DNA from: Cherax quadricarinatus
Lineage: Eukaryota; Arthropoda; Malacostraca; Decapoda; Parastacidae
NCBI RefSeq assembly: GCF_038502225.1
Contig: NC_091374.1
Span: 11,487,981 to 11,551,980, forward strand
DNA: 64,000 bases
Reading direction: 5' to 3'
Below are positions 34,857 through 48,672 of this stretch, piece after piece. Every line of letters begins with the position of its first letter. The first letter of the stretch is position 1. The notes beneath the pieces are model-generated. The model saw nothing but the letters and a program-made list of their open reading frames with translations. It was not told the origin of the DNA and searched no databases. The position numbers were made by a program, and so were the translations under genes.

Positions 34857-34889
34857 GGAAACGTTTCACCACGAGTGGCTTTATCCCTG
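34857..34889 (-). ncRNA. Hammerhead-like motif, family D
   Basis: Minus strand: CAGGGATAAA, GCCAC paired with GTGGT (final pair G-T) around TC, GAAA, ACGT, T. Closely similar to family C but with a different loop and flank. All 3' elements are intact, and the core reads GGATAAA. Confidence 0.42.
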
Positions 34890-35325
34890 ACCACCAATAC
34901 GGCTAACCAAAGGTCCGTTCTTCAGGTGATATCTCGTACCTTGCCAATACTGCAGACCTTGCGTCATGATTACAGCGAATATTTTGAAATATTCATATAT
35001 GCTTCCAAAACATTTAATACTGTGCTGAACAAATCTTCAAATTCCACAGAGGTACCCTTTGTTTTACATGTATTTTTACTTTCCTTTCTGACAGATTAAT
35101 CTCCGTTCTTGTGTATGACTCAACTTATGTTGCTTCATCCATCACCTTGAGTTCTCAAAGTGATGTTTAATTCTTGAATGTTACTATTGATAATCTTCAC
35201 AATAAAACTAATGTCACTGAAATACTCACTCCAAGGAAATTAATTTCCACGACTAAACACATGTCACTCAAGTCTAAGATACTGAGACCTTAATAAGATT
35301 ATAGGTAAGAGTTGATTACTCTAAT
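34890..35325. other. No recognised features
   Basis: Ordinary sequence; no motif recognised. Confidence 0.4.
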
Positions 35326-35520
35326 ACTATGGACTCGAGTTCTGGAGGTGGGAAGTACAGTGTCTGCACTCTGAAGTAGGCGTGGAGATATGGTGCAGGT
35401 TTTGAACTGTAGTATCTGTACGCCTCTGGTAAGACAGTGATGGAGTGAATGATAAGAGGGATTCTTCTTTTTCGGGTCATCCTCCCTCAGTGAGAAACGG
35501 ACGATGTGTTAAAAAAATAC
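35326..35520 (+). mobile_element. RTE-type 3' end fragment
   Basis: GGAGGTGGGAAGTACAGTGT, TGCACTCTGAAG, CTCTGGTAAGACAGTGATGG, then TTTTTCGGGTCATCCTCCCT, CAGTGAGAAACGGACGATG and TGTTAAAAAAA. The order and closing motif match the RTE tails at 24286-24655 and 59693-59800, more diverged at the CCTCGGTGGGA box. Confidence 0.65.
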
Positions 35521-36325
35521 TAAATTATATTTTGATTGAATATATGTAAGCTACAAATATTCCACTTGATGTATTCTAGATCGAACATGAGTATCACGCA
35601 GTTAAATGTGAAAGTCAATGATAACTACAGAAGGCCTATGACAGAAGAGTAATTCAACTCCACAAGTCTCATTTGCCTTTGGCATGACCACTGTTCTCTC
35701 ATCTAGGGCAACAGTCTCCATTAACAAAATTGTTTATACAACTGAGGTACTAGAAAGTTATGTTAGTAACCTTAGTTGTTAAAAGCATCTCGAACAAAAA
35801 ATAAACTGACGCTGAATCTGTTTAAATAACTTCTGAATGTAGCAAAAATTCACTGAGGAAAAATTCACTGTGGCAGTAGTCAAGTGTTGTGACATGATAC
35901 TGGCTATATACCTGAAAGAGCTTAAACACAATGCTTCACCTTATCTAGTACTTTTTTCAACATACCAGTACTCGCTTCCAACACCCAATATCCATTGAAA
36001 CGTGCACTGTATTTGCTCTAATGCAAATGCAGTGTTAACTATTTGATCAGAAACCCTTATTACTGTGTTATGAATCTATTAAATGCTTCATCAGCCCTGG
36101 GTAATCTTCAATTAACCCACTAAACGCTATCGGATTAAATATCACCATTTTACACACACTTTATGTAAATCAGCATTACTGCCACACACACACGCAACTA
36201 GTTTTATATAGCACTCGACAGTATTAAACGTCCAAATATCAATGCCATGTATCTCATCTCGATATACATTTGCTTCTCGGTGAAAGTCAATTGTATCTCT
36301 CCACAACTTGGAAACAGGCTCGTGT
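35521..36325. other. No recognised features
   Basis: Nothing recognised. Confidence 0.4.
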
Positions 36326-36500
36326 ATCCTTTCAAGGGAGGTTCCATGATGCTGGTGAGGGGGGGGGGGGCTCTTGATCAAGGAAATTGGATCTGTGCTT
36401 GAATTTCCTGAGTTAAGCCTGAATGCATTCCACCCCCCCCCCTACTGGCGCTGTATAATCCCTACAAGTTTAGCGCTCCCCATGATAATAATAACGTTAA
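36326..36500 (+). mobile_element. SINE-like repeat (TTTAGCGCT family), copy 1
   Basis: Shares CAAGGGAGGTTCC, GGTGAGGGG, CTCTTGATC, AATTGGATCTGTGCT, CTGTATAATCC and TTTAGCGCTCCC with 44335-44495, and ends in an AATAATAA tail. G and C homopolymer runs are embedded at the same places in both copies. Confidence 0.7.
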
Positions 36501-36992
36501 TAGTGTTAAGTGGTTTAATGCACTTTGCTTGTCACATTACACCCAGCATGACCCTCTCTCACCCGGTATTGCATACAGTATACTACCGCGTTCGGGAGTT
36601 TCTGTGCGTACTGGAAAGTTACTTTGGCTCGTTCGGGTGTACAGGTTCTTTTCTCTCTCTCTATCTATCTATCTATCTATCTCCTCTACACGCTCCAACA
36701 TTAAAGTGTCATTAGCTATTTATCTTTGAAAGTATATTGAACCTTAGTATGCTGAAGACTAAGGAATTTAACCCGTCAGCAAGTGAGATCTCAATCGTCT
36801 GTCGAAAACTATCTGTGTATTCCATCTTCACCTTACTTCAGATGCCACTAAAATCTGACAAAAAATATTTACAACCAATAAGCTATTACTCGATGTTGTA
36901 CACACTCGTATATATAAGCACACAATTTTTAAAACCTCATATGCCAAGCTCCAAACACAACAAAATATAATGTATACACACACACACAAATA
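36501..36992. other. No recognised genes; small (CTAT)n
   Basis: CT and CTAT repeats at 36650-36682; otherwise unremarkable. Confidence 0.45.
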
Positions 36993-37539
<547 letters not shown>

Positions 37540-37540
<1 letters not shown>

Positions 37541-40464
37541 TACGACATTCCCTTGAGCTCTGGGACTAGCCTTGTTGCAAAAATTTGTACTTTCTCTAAC
37601 CTCTTGACGTGCTTGACCAGGTGTGGGTTCCAGACTGGTGCTGCATACTCCAGTATGGGCCTAACATACACAGTGTACAGTGTCTTGAACGATTCCTTAT
37701 TAAGGTATCGGAACGCTATTCTCAGGTTTGCCAGGCGCCCGTATGCTGCAGCGGTTATTTGGTTGATGTGTGCCTCCGGTGATGTGCTCGGTGTTATGGT
37801 CACCCCAAGGTCTTTCTCCCTGAGTGAGGTCTGTAGTCTTTGTCCACCTAGCCTATACTCTGTTTGCGGTCTTCTTTGCCCCTCCCCAATCTTCATGACT
37901 TTGCATTTGGCTGGATTGAATTCGAGAAGCCAGTTGCTGGACCACATGTCCAGCCTGTCCAGGTCTCTTTGCAGTCCTGCCTCATCCTCGTCCGATTTAA
38001 TTCTTCTCATCAACTTCACGTCATCTGCGAACAGGGACACTTCAGAGTCTATTCCTTCCATCATGTCGTTCACATATATCAAAAATAGCACTGGTCCTAG
38101 AACTGACCCCTGTGGGACCCCGCTCGTAACAGGCGCCCACTGTGATACCTCTTCACGTACCATGACTCGTTGCTGCCTCCCTGTCAGGTATTCCCTTATC
38201 CATTGCAGTGCCCTCCCTTTTACGTGCGCCTGATCCTCCAGCTTCTGCACTAATCTCTTGTGGGGAACTGTGTCAAAGGCCTTCCTGCAGTCTAGGAAAA
38301 CGCAATCTACCCACCCCTCTCTCTCGTGTCTTACTTCTGTTACCTTGTCATAAAACTCCAGGAGGTTTGTGATACAAGATTTGCCTTCCATGAACCCATG
38401 CTGGTTTTCATTTATAATCTTGTTCCTTTCCAGGTGTTCGACCACTCTCCTCCTGATAATCTTCTCCATGACTTTGCACACAATACATGTCAGAGACACA
38501 GGTCTGTAGTTTAGTGCCTCGTTTCTGTTTCCTTTCTTAAATATGGGGACTACATTAGCTGTCTTCCATTTCTCAGGTAGTTGCCCAGTTTCAAGGGATG
38601 TGTTGAAGATTGTGGTTAGAGGCACGCACAGCATCTCTGCTCCTTCTCTAAGGACCCATGGGGAGATGTTGTCCGGTCCCATCGCCTTTGAGGTGTCAAG
38701 GTCACTTAAGAGCTTCTTCACCTCCTCCTCAGTTGTTCGTATGTCATCCAACACTTGTTGGTATATTCCCTCTTGATGTTCCCTTCTGTGCTGTCTTCCC
38801 ACAGCCCTTCCTGTCTCTACTGTAAAAACTTCCTTAAATCTCCTGTTCAGCTCCTCACATACCTCCTGATCATTTCTTGTGAGTTCTCCACCTTCTGTAC
38901 TTAATCTGATCACCTGGTCTTTGACTGTTGTCTTCCTCCTGATGTGGCTATACAACAGTTTCGGGTCAGTCTTGATTCTCGATGCTATGTCATTTTCATA
39001 CTGTCGCTGGGTCTCCCTCCTTACCTGTGCATACTCATTCCTGGCTCTGCGACTGATCTCCCTATTTTCGTGTGTTCTCTGCCTTCTGTACTTTTTCCAT
39101 TCTCTATTGCACTTTGTTTTTGCCTCCTTACACCGTCGGGTAAACCAGGGGCTCGTTCTGGTCTTCCCGTTGTTTCTGTTGCCCTTGGGAATAAACCTTT
39201 CCACTGCCTCCTTGCATTTTGTTGTTACATATTCCATCATTTCATTTACTGGCTTTCCTGCCAGTTCACTGTCCCACTGGACCTCCCGCAGGAAGTTCTT
39301 CAACCCTATGTAGTCCCCTCTTTTATAGTCAGGCTTTTCCCATTCAACTCCTGTTATTCTCTCCACTTGCAGTTCTACTATGTATTCAAAGCACAGAACC
39401 ACGTGGTCGCTAGCTCCTAGGGGACTCTCATACTTGATGTCCTCAATATCTGAGCTGCCCAGGGTGAACACAAGGTCCAATCTTGCTGGTTCATCCTCCC
39501 CTCTCACTCTGGTAGTGTCCTTAACATGTTGGTGCATGAGGTTTTCCAGCACCACGTCCAACATCCTGGCTCTCCATGTTTCGGGACCCCCATGTGGCTC
39601 CAGGTTTTCCCAGTCAATCTCCCTGTGGTTGAAATCCCCCATAACCAGCAACTTTGCTCTGCTGGAGTGAGCTCTTCTTGCCACCTCAGCAAGTGTGTCC
39701 ACCATTGCTCTGTTGCTCTCTTCATATTCCTCTCTTGGCCTTCTGCAGTTCTGTGGTGGATTATACATCACTGCAATGACCACTTTGTGTTCCCCAGACT
39801 GAAGTGTACCTGCTATGTAGTCTCTTTCTCCCGTCTCATCTATTCCTTCCATTTTCTCGAATTTCCATCTGTTTTTTACGAGCAGAGCAACCCCACCTCC
39901 CCTCCTGCCCCTTCTATCTTTCCTCATGATCTGGTATCCTGGTGGGAAGATTGCATCTGTTATTGTCTCCATGAGTTTTGTTTCTGTAACTGCTATGATG
40001 TCTGGGGACTTCTCATTGATTCTTTCTTGCCATTCCTCATGTTTATTCGTTAATCCATCTGCATTTGTGTACCAAACCTTCAACTTCTGTTCTAATACTG
40101 TAACTGTGGTGCGGTGGGTGGAAACAGAGGGATCGGTGTGTGATGGTTGGTTTGGATTGTTCAGTTGCCTTGGGAGTGTCGTGGCTGGAGTCCTTCTGCA
40201 GGTGTTTCTGGGGGGTGCGCTTGTCCTTCCATTTGATCCTGGATTATTCTGCTCTCCTTTTTCGTTTCCTCCCGTTTCTCCTTTCGTTTTTGAACTCTCT
40301 CTTTCATTGTCTCCCTTTCGTCCTGTGTTCTGTCTCGCTCGAGGTACACACTCCGGAACTCCTGCTTGCCTCTCAGCCGTGCTTTCTCCTGCAGGATCAT
40401 GGTTCGAGTTGATTCTGCCTTGAAAATTACTTTGAGAGGCCGATTCCTTTTCTTTGTGAACCAC
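37540..40464 (-). pseudogene. CR1 retrotransposon ORF2: APE endonuclease and reverse transcriptase, one nonsense mutation
   Basis: 974-codon frame of a CR1-clade non-LTR element. Endonuclease: YTNADGL (132-138), TETKL (160-164), NPPQN (235-239), VMGDFNHREIDW (274-285), LDLVF (329-333), SDH (352-354). Reverse transcriptase: NVVPIFKKG (637-645), NYRPVSLTCIVCKVMEKII (652-670), FLDCRKAFDTVPH (723-735), SGVPQGSVLGPVLF (781-794), catalytic LFADDVKL (811-818), and the thumb with YAAPVWNPHL near the end. It stops at KGMS where sister copies have SYEE, a single Tyr-to-stop change; the same frame then stays open to 37201. The first 120 residues are low complexity and overlap the ORF1-like frame, so the true ORF2 start is probably nearer residue 120. 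All catalytic motifs survive, so the insertion is young. Confidence 0.93.
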
Positions 40465-40546
40465 CCAATTCTCCGAAAATTTGCCACCTGGGTCATGTCC
40501 CCCTCGCCTATCACCTTCATGATATCTTCAATCGCTTTTTCCTCCT

Positions 40547-40548
<2 letters not shown>
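40161..40548 (-). pseudogene. CR1 ORF1 C-terminal fragment
   Basis: In another minus-strand frame overlapping ORF2: EEEKAIEDIMKVIGEGDMTQ, VANFRRIGWFTKKRNRPLKV, IFKAESTRTMIL, RSVYLERDRTQDERETMKER, then a basic KRKEKREETKKESR segment. The F-RIG then RPLKV-F pattern is typical of the nucleic-acid-binding C-terminal region of ORF1-type proteins. It is cut off at its 5' end by the (TG)n array at 40549; the histidine/threonine run before EEEKAI is microsatellite translation. Confidence 0.55.
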
Positions 40549-40616
<68 letters not shown>

Positions 40617-40637
40617 TATGTGTGTATGTGTGTATGT

Positions 40638-40675
<38 letters not shown>

Positions 40676-40703
40676 ATGTGTGTATGTGTGTGTGTGTGTG
40701 TGT
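40549..40703. repeat. (GT)n microsatellite at the CR1 5' junction
   Basis: About 155 bp with occasional ATGT and CATG interruptions. It has the same strand orientation as the GT array at the element's other end. Confidence 0.97.
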
Positions 40704-43440
40704 CCGTGTAAAAGACGCGAAGTCCTTGCAAATAAAATGCAAGTAACAAAGTATTATATAAAGTGAAGATAAGTGACCACCTGTCAGGGCCAGACTCCAC
40801 TAATACCATTGACACATTACACAAGCCAACAAGGGACCTGACAATTATGACAGTGAACAAGCCTTGACTTGGTAATTAGTAATGTTGCTCCAATAATTAG
40901 GTAACAGGATAAACCACTCCGCAAGTAACATGCACAATGGATGTACATGATTATAAGACATGGGTGATATCATTAGTTTGTAAACTATCTTAAAAATCAT
41001 TAAATTATCTTATTTAAACATCCCATTGCCTAAATCAGTGTTATGTTTTTACAAACATTTTAAATATATAAAAATTTGTTTGCTACGATTTCTCATTTTT
41101 CACTGCAAAAAGGTAAATTCTTATAAAATTTAAAGTTCCCTTGATATCGGTGTACATAACAGCATATATCAAGAGATCTCACGGTTTATATCGTGGCTAT
41201 CTTCAGAGGACTGACTACAGTCTAACATTGTATTTCCCTTGTTATTTTACCTATTATTTTTTATTTCTGTAAATTCCCCTAGAGGATTTAAAATGAAAAT
41301 TGCACAAGAAAGGTTTCGAGTTCTTTCTAGATTTTCTGGGACAGAACAATTTCAGTACTTAAATTTATTTTTTTTATTTTTCGTTAAGAACGAATAGGGA
41401 AAATAAACATACCAATAAACCTTATGGACTATAAAGAGGTGATCTGCAGAAGACTAAACTGTCTACCCATTGCTGCTTCATTCTAACCAGATGAGATGTG
41501 ATTAGAAGGGGGGGGGAGAGAGAGAGATTGAGAGAGAGAGAGAGAGTATTAATCAAAAACAAATATACAGAAGGCCTCAACAAACAGAATTCACCTCCGG
41601 CAGTCCTATTCCCAAATAACTGTACATAGAGACGACAGTACAGCGAATCCGATAGACTGGGAATAAAACGAAATAAAAAGTGGTAAAAAAAACTTCATGC
41701 AACATGTTTCAAGTCAGACGTGGGATGCTGTGTGCCAAACACAAGGCCGGAGGGGATTGGGGAGAGGAGGTTATTGCTCCTTTGTGCCAGGGAGAAGTGC
41801 GTATTAATTTGCAGAATATTGATGACTTTTTCAACAAAAGGACACTATGCTGATTGACGCTTAATGCAGAGTATAAAGATGAGTGGGGAGATGTGCTGTG
41901 GATGAGAGCTCTGTACGATACTTTTATTAACCTTTGTGCTCACCATGATTATATGAAAGGAGCAAAGGAAGTATTTCGCTTTCCAACTCTAGTGTGAAGG
42001 ATATGTTTTAATTATTTTACAACAGACCTTAAAACCGTGTAGAAAAATAATATACCATGAAATGAAAGTGCTTATATAAAAAGTACTGAAGAAGCTAGTT
42101 AATTTTCCAAGTTTATTATAATTTATAATTTAAATAATTATATAAATGGACTGACAAGCGAGCTTCACTTTCCAAGACCAAAGATAACAGAACCTTTGAC
42201 ATGGAAATAAGAGGACGCTGAGAAGATATCTATGAGAACGGCAGCTCCGATAATTGCAAATTTTGCAAGGTACGTAATGCACAGCTCTTGTGAAGAAGAG
42301 AAATGAATAAATTTGTGCGTTCTGGCAAGAAGGGTATTCACTTATGAGTTGCGATACTGTGTCTGATGCCTAGCTCCCAAGACATGTTAAGATAATTGGA
42401 TATGCCACAAGCAGGTCTTCCACGTCAAGTAGAAAAGGGCGGCCCCGGACATATTGATGCAGCATCTATGACAATGTGACCAGGTTGTAGAGAACAATAA
42501 ATCATCAAAAGGCGCCCAATATCCCGACCAGAAACTTTATATTAAGGAAATATTGAGACAATGATTGCTTGCCACTGGGTAACCCAGACTCTGTTTGGAT
42601 ATATATTATACATGTTATATATGCTAATGTTTGAAAGATGAGAACTAGGTTAATCCCTGGCCGGGACTCCTGGTTGATGGACGGATCAGTTACATTGTTC
42701 GTGCTTATACCTTTGCAGTCTTACGTCTTCTATGGGTATTAATGAAAATAGCTTCTAGTGAGAAACATCTCATTTTCGTGTAACATTAGTTGGAATTACA
42801 ATTTAGTTTGTAGCACCGAGAGCACACAAATAATATCCTTACATATAGGGGACAATTTCACACACAAATAATATATTACTTAGTGTAAGGTTAGTGCTCC
42901 CTACCACTGAACTACTAGTCACCCCAATACAAGGTTAAACAAGTACTATAGAATTTTTTATGCCCTTTCCTGTGCCTCTGCACTGGAAAGTGTCATAATG
43001 TTTGTGGTATTATCCAGTTCAAGCAGAAAAGTAATGTCATATTTAAGGCCAGAAGATCGAACATTGAAGCACTACTTTCTACATAAATGATCGCCTCGGT
43101 ATTTCTTAGTAGCCACTCTATAAATGTCGGGTATGTGAATTATTTGTTTAGTGTCAATCATACATAAAGCATAGTGTATCAGAATAACCGAAGTAGTTTT
43201 ACAATTTGCATACATGAAGTTTGTCAATAATGGCACAAAGTTACTACACAAGAGCTGCAGCATGTATTCATCAGCGACCTCCATCACCACGGCAAGGATA
43301 AAATCCTCATCGATCTTTGACACAATAGGCGAAAAAACGACCTCTGTTGCCACTGGTACCGTCCGCAGAAGCCACTACTATTAAAGTCGCCTACACAGAA
43401 ATTGGTCATAGGCAGGTGTCCCTAAATCCTTCTTTGCGAA
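40704..43440. other. No recognised features
   Basis: About 2.7 kb with no recognised transposon, RNA or coding domain; a (GA)n patch at 41505-41546. A 93-codon minus-strand frame at 43072-43353 is not recognised. Confidence 0.45.
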
Positions 43441-43466
43441 CTCCAGCGCAATGTATAACTTGTTAT

Positions 43467-43523
43467 GTAAATGAACACAGATGCAGCTAAAATGTCACAG
43501 TGGCTGCATCTGTGTTCATTTAC
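43467..43523. repeat. Perfect 21-bp hairpin
   Basis: GTAAATGAACACAGATGCAG plus C (43467-43487) and its exact complement (43503-43523), with a 15-nt loop. No mismatch in 21 pairs. Origin unknown. Confidence 0.9.
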
Positions 43524-43627
43524 CCAACATTTTGTAGGTAATTCTACTGTTATTACTACGTATAACTTACTACGGTTAAAGCTCATTTAGGGAACTCTAG
43601 CGCCGCGAGCTCACTGCACAGTCATGT

Positions 43628-43890
43628 GGTGTCCCGTGGCCTGGTAGGCAACACACTCGCCTCACACACAGCGTCTGTGGTCGATCCCCGGCAAGGGTAG
43701 AAACATTGGGCGTGTTTCCTTACACCCGATGCCTCCTTCACCCAGTATGCAAGTAGGTATTTGGGTGTTAGTCGACTGGTGTGGGTCGCATCGTGAGGGA
43801 CAAGATTAAAGGACCCCAATGGATATAAGACAGTCATCGATGACGCACTTTCTTGGGTTGTCCAGGGTGGCTAACCCTCCGTGGTTAAAA
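43628..43890 (+). mobile_element. tRNA-headed SINE, copy 1
   Basis: Head: TGGCCTGGTAGGC (A-box-like, 43638) and GGTCGATCCCC (B-box-like, 43679). Body: GTAGAAACATTGGGCGTGTT, TTGGGTGTTAGTCGACTGGT, GTGGGTCGCATC. Tail: GGTGGCTAACCCTCC then GGTTAAAAAAA. The head is tRNA-derived, but a tRNA fold is not conserved. Confidence 0.8.
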
Positions 43891-44334
43891 AAACGAACAA
43901 AATCTTACTGTATTTGTACAAATTTTTAACACCTCGAAGACAAGGGCTGTACCCCTTTAGACGCACATAGTAACACTAGAGATTTATTTATAACATCCGT
44001 GACAAACTCGACCACAATAATATACAAGTTACATCCCTTCTACACTACCTGGAAGGCCATGCACAAATGGTTGCACTATTCACTGTTCATATTGACCAGC
44101 AACAGTGGATGCAGGAGTAACATTCTTCACTTGCTATTAATAACCACCACAGTCAAGGATTAAGACAAACTTTTCCACCTGTTTCTTCTACCTTTCTTTC
44201 TAAATATTTCCGATGTGAATACAAATAGGAAGCGCGTCATCCGTCTCGTGCTGAATGACCCACATGGGTTTAGCGCTTAACATTTTTGTTTCTAAACTTT
44301 TCCACATAAATGTTTCTTTTACCTTTCTCTCTAG
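43891..44334. other. Mostly unremarkable; fragment of the TTTAGCGCT family
   Basis: GACCCACATGGGTTTAGCGC at 44259 is a fragment of the family at 36326 and 44335. Nothing else recognised. Confidence 0.4.
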
Positions 44335-44500
44335 TCTCCCGACCCCTCAAGGGAGGTTCCTTGACGGTGGAGAGGGGCTCTTGATCTAGGGAATTGGATC
44401 TGTGCTCCAGTTCCCTGAATTGAGCCTGAATACCTTCCATCCCCCCCACATGCACTGTATAATCCTATGGGTTTAGTGCTCCCACATAATTATATAATTA
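44335..44500 (+). mobile_element. SINE-like repeat (TTTAGCGCT family), copy 2
   Basis: Better preserved than the copy at 36326: CCCTCAAGGGAGGTTCCTTG, GGGGCTCTTGATCTAGGGAA, TTGGATCTGTGCTCCAGTTC, ACTGTATAATCC, GGGTTTAGTGCTCCC, then an ATTATA tail. Confidence 0.7.
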
Positions 44501-45322
<822 letters not shown>

Positions 45323-45534
45323 TGCTGTTGTGGTGTTTGTGTTCCAGGAGGGGAATGGGATTGCCTGTGCAACTACCTAATTGACTTTTGAAGGGCTTGA
45401 TCTCCAGTTCTTGAATCCGTCTCATTCAGTCAACTGACTTGACTTTACTACTCCGTATTCTTTTTAATTCATATATGGAATCTATCCTCTGCTTTATTGC
45501 TCTCTTGTTAATAATGTTATCATTATTATTATTA

Positions 45535-45707
45535 AAATACTGCGTTCGTAGACAAGGATATACTTTTATCAGAGCTGCATGTATTTAGTGCGTGTTGTTT
45601 CCTCTTTCGATAATAATAACTTTATTGTTATTATTAAGAGAGGAAACAAACGCTAAATCCTTACAGCTCTAATAAAAATCTATCCTTGTCTACGAACGCA
45701 GTATTTT
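45535..45707. repeat. Palindrome, arms about 82 bp, 6-nt loop
   Basis: Left arm 45535-45620 and right arm 45627-45707 are complementary apart from a few changes: AATACTGCGTTCGTAGACAA with its complement at the outer end, AATAATAAC with GTTATTATT at the centre around TTTATT. The shape is that of a foldback or MITE-like element. Flanking target-site duplications are not evident. Confidence 0.88.
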
Positions 45708-47880
45708 ATGTCATAACAGTGTCTCCTCCTGATGAACATTACTACACTTAGAACTAGTGCTGGCCGTCTTGCCTTGCAGCTCTTGTCCAGTTCCTGTATC
45801 ACTTGAGAGGCACAAACCTCTATAGATTTTCCACAGATTCGTTTTGAGTAGACTCATTTCCCACTGCGAAGGAATGTGTAAGTTCGAGTTTTGTTGTTCC
45901 AAAACACTGACTTGATCAATCTTATTCCGATTCCAACGTTGTCTACAATAAAGGCTTGTATCTGTGAAGTATTTTCTATTGATATCTTTCTCAGAAATAC
46001 TTTCTGTACATATATATTGGTGTTTAGGCGTCCATCATGTATTGATACACTCTGCTGAATTTGGTATCCCAAAATATCGCAGAGAGGAATGGAGTAGCTT
46101 TTGTATTTTGTTTGTTAGGAAAAATCAACAGAAATCAATCACACCAATGACCCGGTCAGTGTTGCCGGTCTATAGCAGACACACAGCAAGAAGCAAAAAC
46201 TGAGGAGTGGTGGTATAGACAGTGGTGTCTGCCAACACAAATGCGAAAGTTTATTTTTTGTATTAAACACAATGGGATATATGAGGAGTGTGCTATAACC
46301 CTATTCTATATAATTACACAATGGGAACAAAAGCTATGCTTCCTCCTGACATACTCCATCATATAAAGTGTTGATATCTGTCAGCCTGAGCTGGCAGACT
46401 TTCTTAGAGCAATGAGGCGCAAAACTGGGATACAGCAAAATATAGTCGTCTGTATCGCTAATCTTGCACTGCGGAAAATTTTCCAAAAAATAATATAAAC
46501 CAATAATTACAGCAATTTATTCACTGCTTGCTCTGGACTTTTGGTTCCACTTTAATTTCCGAAAACGCCTTCCTGCACCGACAAGCAAGTCACAGTTGTC
46601 TGTTATGAGGCCTGTATAAAACCGTCAAAGGTTTACGTAGATTCAGAGCAACAGCTCTTAATGCGTAGTTCCTGCAATATTCTGGGAGTACAGAGAGCAA
46701 TGCTCGCCAAACATCCGATCTGCTGTGAGCTTTGCATAACTCCTTGGCTTCTATAGTAACTGGAGGTAAAGTGCTCTTCCTGTTATTTACTGGGCTGGCA
46801 CTATCCTTTTTGTAGCTGGGTTCGGGAAGTCTACGTTTCTAACCATGACAAAAGAAATAATTTTCCTGTTTGACTGGACCAATTTGACTCCAGAGTCGGA
46901 ACCCAACCGTACAACTCTCATTATGAACGTGGCAGATTGCGGAATCTAGTGCAAACAACATGACTGTTGCATGTGAAGTCAGTCAGTGACGCACTGTTAC
47001 ATATAACAATCTAGGGGAGAGACCAGCTGGCAAGAGATATACCTTGTTCTTCAACCCTCATAACTAAAAGCTTGCGTAGATACATTCAGGATGTTCACCT
47101 TGAAGGTGACTATCATCACTTGACAATATTAAACACGGTATCAGGACAGTTTTGGGAAGCATGATCATTCACACACATGAAATCTGAGTTTATCAAATAT
47201 GCTAATCAACAGAAGTTCGCGTGACTGGACGTCCGATGTGGCTGACGAGTGTAAATCAGCTGATTTAAGCCAGGCGATTGCAGAATCTTAATATTTTCAG
47301 CATACAAGAAGACTAACATGATCTCTTCCCCTTTATTCTTCTCTCCTCTTCCTCATAAATATCTACCTAATTTATTTTCACTTATATTCCTTTATTTACT
47401 TCTTTCTTACTATTTTTAATCAGCATCCAGATGTACTTGTAGCAGGGACCTCGCTGGCAGGAAATCAATGACTCTTGACGCTGGGTGTGGGGACGAGGGG
47501 GGGGGGCTAACATCACGCAGGTGCAGTTTTAGAGAGCATACCACGCAGGGCACCAAGACCAAAATACGAAGGGTGTGTTGGACGCAGAAAAAACAGTGTA
47601 TGATGTCGGCGCAACAAACTACATGGGGTACGGGAGATACAAGAAACCATACAGGGTGATGTACACAAGTATACTGTAACTGTTGACGACTTGCATGAAC
47701 CTTTTTTTTTTTTTTTGTAAACATATTAATTAGTAATATTTCAAAGAGTTTTCCCAGAAGTGGTGTGAATTAATCGTGTGAATAGTTAGTTTAATTATTC
47801 AACAAGACATATTAAAATCATTTCTTTCAGATAATTAAACTTAATCAAACTGAACATGTTGCATTACATAAATTGTAGCA
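45708..47880. other. No recognised features
   Basis: About 2.2 kb without recognised genes; a G run at 47499-47507 and a T run at 47702-47716. Confidence 0.45.
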
Positions 47881-47884
47881 TTAT

Positions 47885-47980
47885 CTACACATGACTGCAA
47901 ACAAACTACGGTAAAGGTGGGGTTTTACGACTCACTTCCCATGGGTTCAAACCCCACTCGTACCGTGGTTTATTCTCTAC
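47885..47980 (+). repeat. tRNA-like fragment related to the palindromic repeat at 59039
   Basis: GCAAACAAACTACGGTA, TTTTACGACTCAC, CCATGGGTTCAAACCCCACT and CGTACCGTGGTTT are the same words, in the same order, as the arms of 59039-59332. GGTTCAAACCC is a good B box. The fragment contains only the right part of the unit. Confidence 0.6.
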
Positions 47981-48072
47981 ACATATATACGGTTTTTAAT
48001 TTTATTTAATGTTAATGTTACATATAAATGTGCAGCACAGTTAAGCAGCCTGCGTGTGTCAGTATCCTCGAC

Positions 48073-48365
48073 ACTGGTGGCCTGGTGGTTAACGCTTTCG
48101 CTTCACACGGCGAGGGCCTGGGTTCGATTCCCAGCCAGAGTAGAAACATTGGACGTGTTTCTTTCCACCTGTTGTCTATGTTCCCCATCAGTAAAATGGG
48201 TACCTGGGTGTTAGTCGACTGGTATGGGTCGCATCCCGGGACACTGACCTAATTTGCCCGAAATGCGGAGCATAACAAGGAACTTTCTATATAGTAGTAT
48301 GTCATTGTTGTCAGCTAGGACTGTATACCTTGTACATGTACTTGTAGTAAATAAAGAATTTATTA
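48073..48365 (+). mobile_element. tRNA-headed SINE, copy 2, best preserved
   Basis: Head 48073-48142: TGGTGGCCTGGTGGTTAACG (A-box-like) and GGGTTCGATTCCC, a canonical B box, about 40 bp apart. Body as in copy 1 (GTAGAAACATTGGACGTGTT, GGGTGTTAGTCGACTGG, GGGTCGCATCC), then CTTTCTATATAGTAGTATGT, TTGTACATGTACTTGTAGTA and an AATAAAGAATTTATTATTAT tail. The two bodies share their first 130 bp and then diverge, so these are SINE subfamilies with different 3' ends. Confidence 0.85.
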
Positions 48366-48672
48366 TTATCTTTGGGACGTCGACAAAAACCCTCTCTGGC
48401 AACGCGTTAATATAACTCATAATCTTTCAACAGTGATTATATTATCAAAAAAATAAATATGGATAATTATAGTGTTAACCTAAGCTAGAAATTTTTATAG
48501 AATTCCCATTTTGAATTTTTTTTTGTTTAATATATTTTTAATCAAAACTGTTGTTTCTTTGTTTACATACCCACATTAAAGTAAATGACAGGCATTAAAC
48601 GCCATAGGTGTAGACGACACAACAAACCACGCAGAGTATGGTGGAAAACAGTGGCTGACGTAACAAATCAGG
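48366..48672. other. No recognised features
   Basis: AT-rich, nothing recognised. Confidence 0.4.

Noticed and set aside
43072..43353. 93-codon minus-strand frame considered as a gene or transposon relic
   Set aside because: No recognised motif; length is possible by chance.
45854..46072. 72-codon minus-strand frame considered as a retroelement relic
   Set aside because: No motif matched on inspection.
48073..48142. True tRNA gene
   Set aside because: A and B boxes fit, but the acceptor stem and anticodon arm do not pair properly, and the sequence continues into a SINE body.
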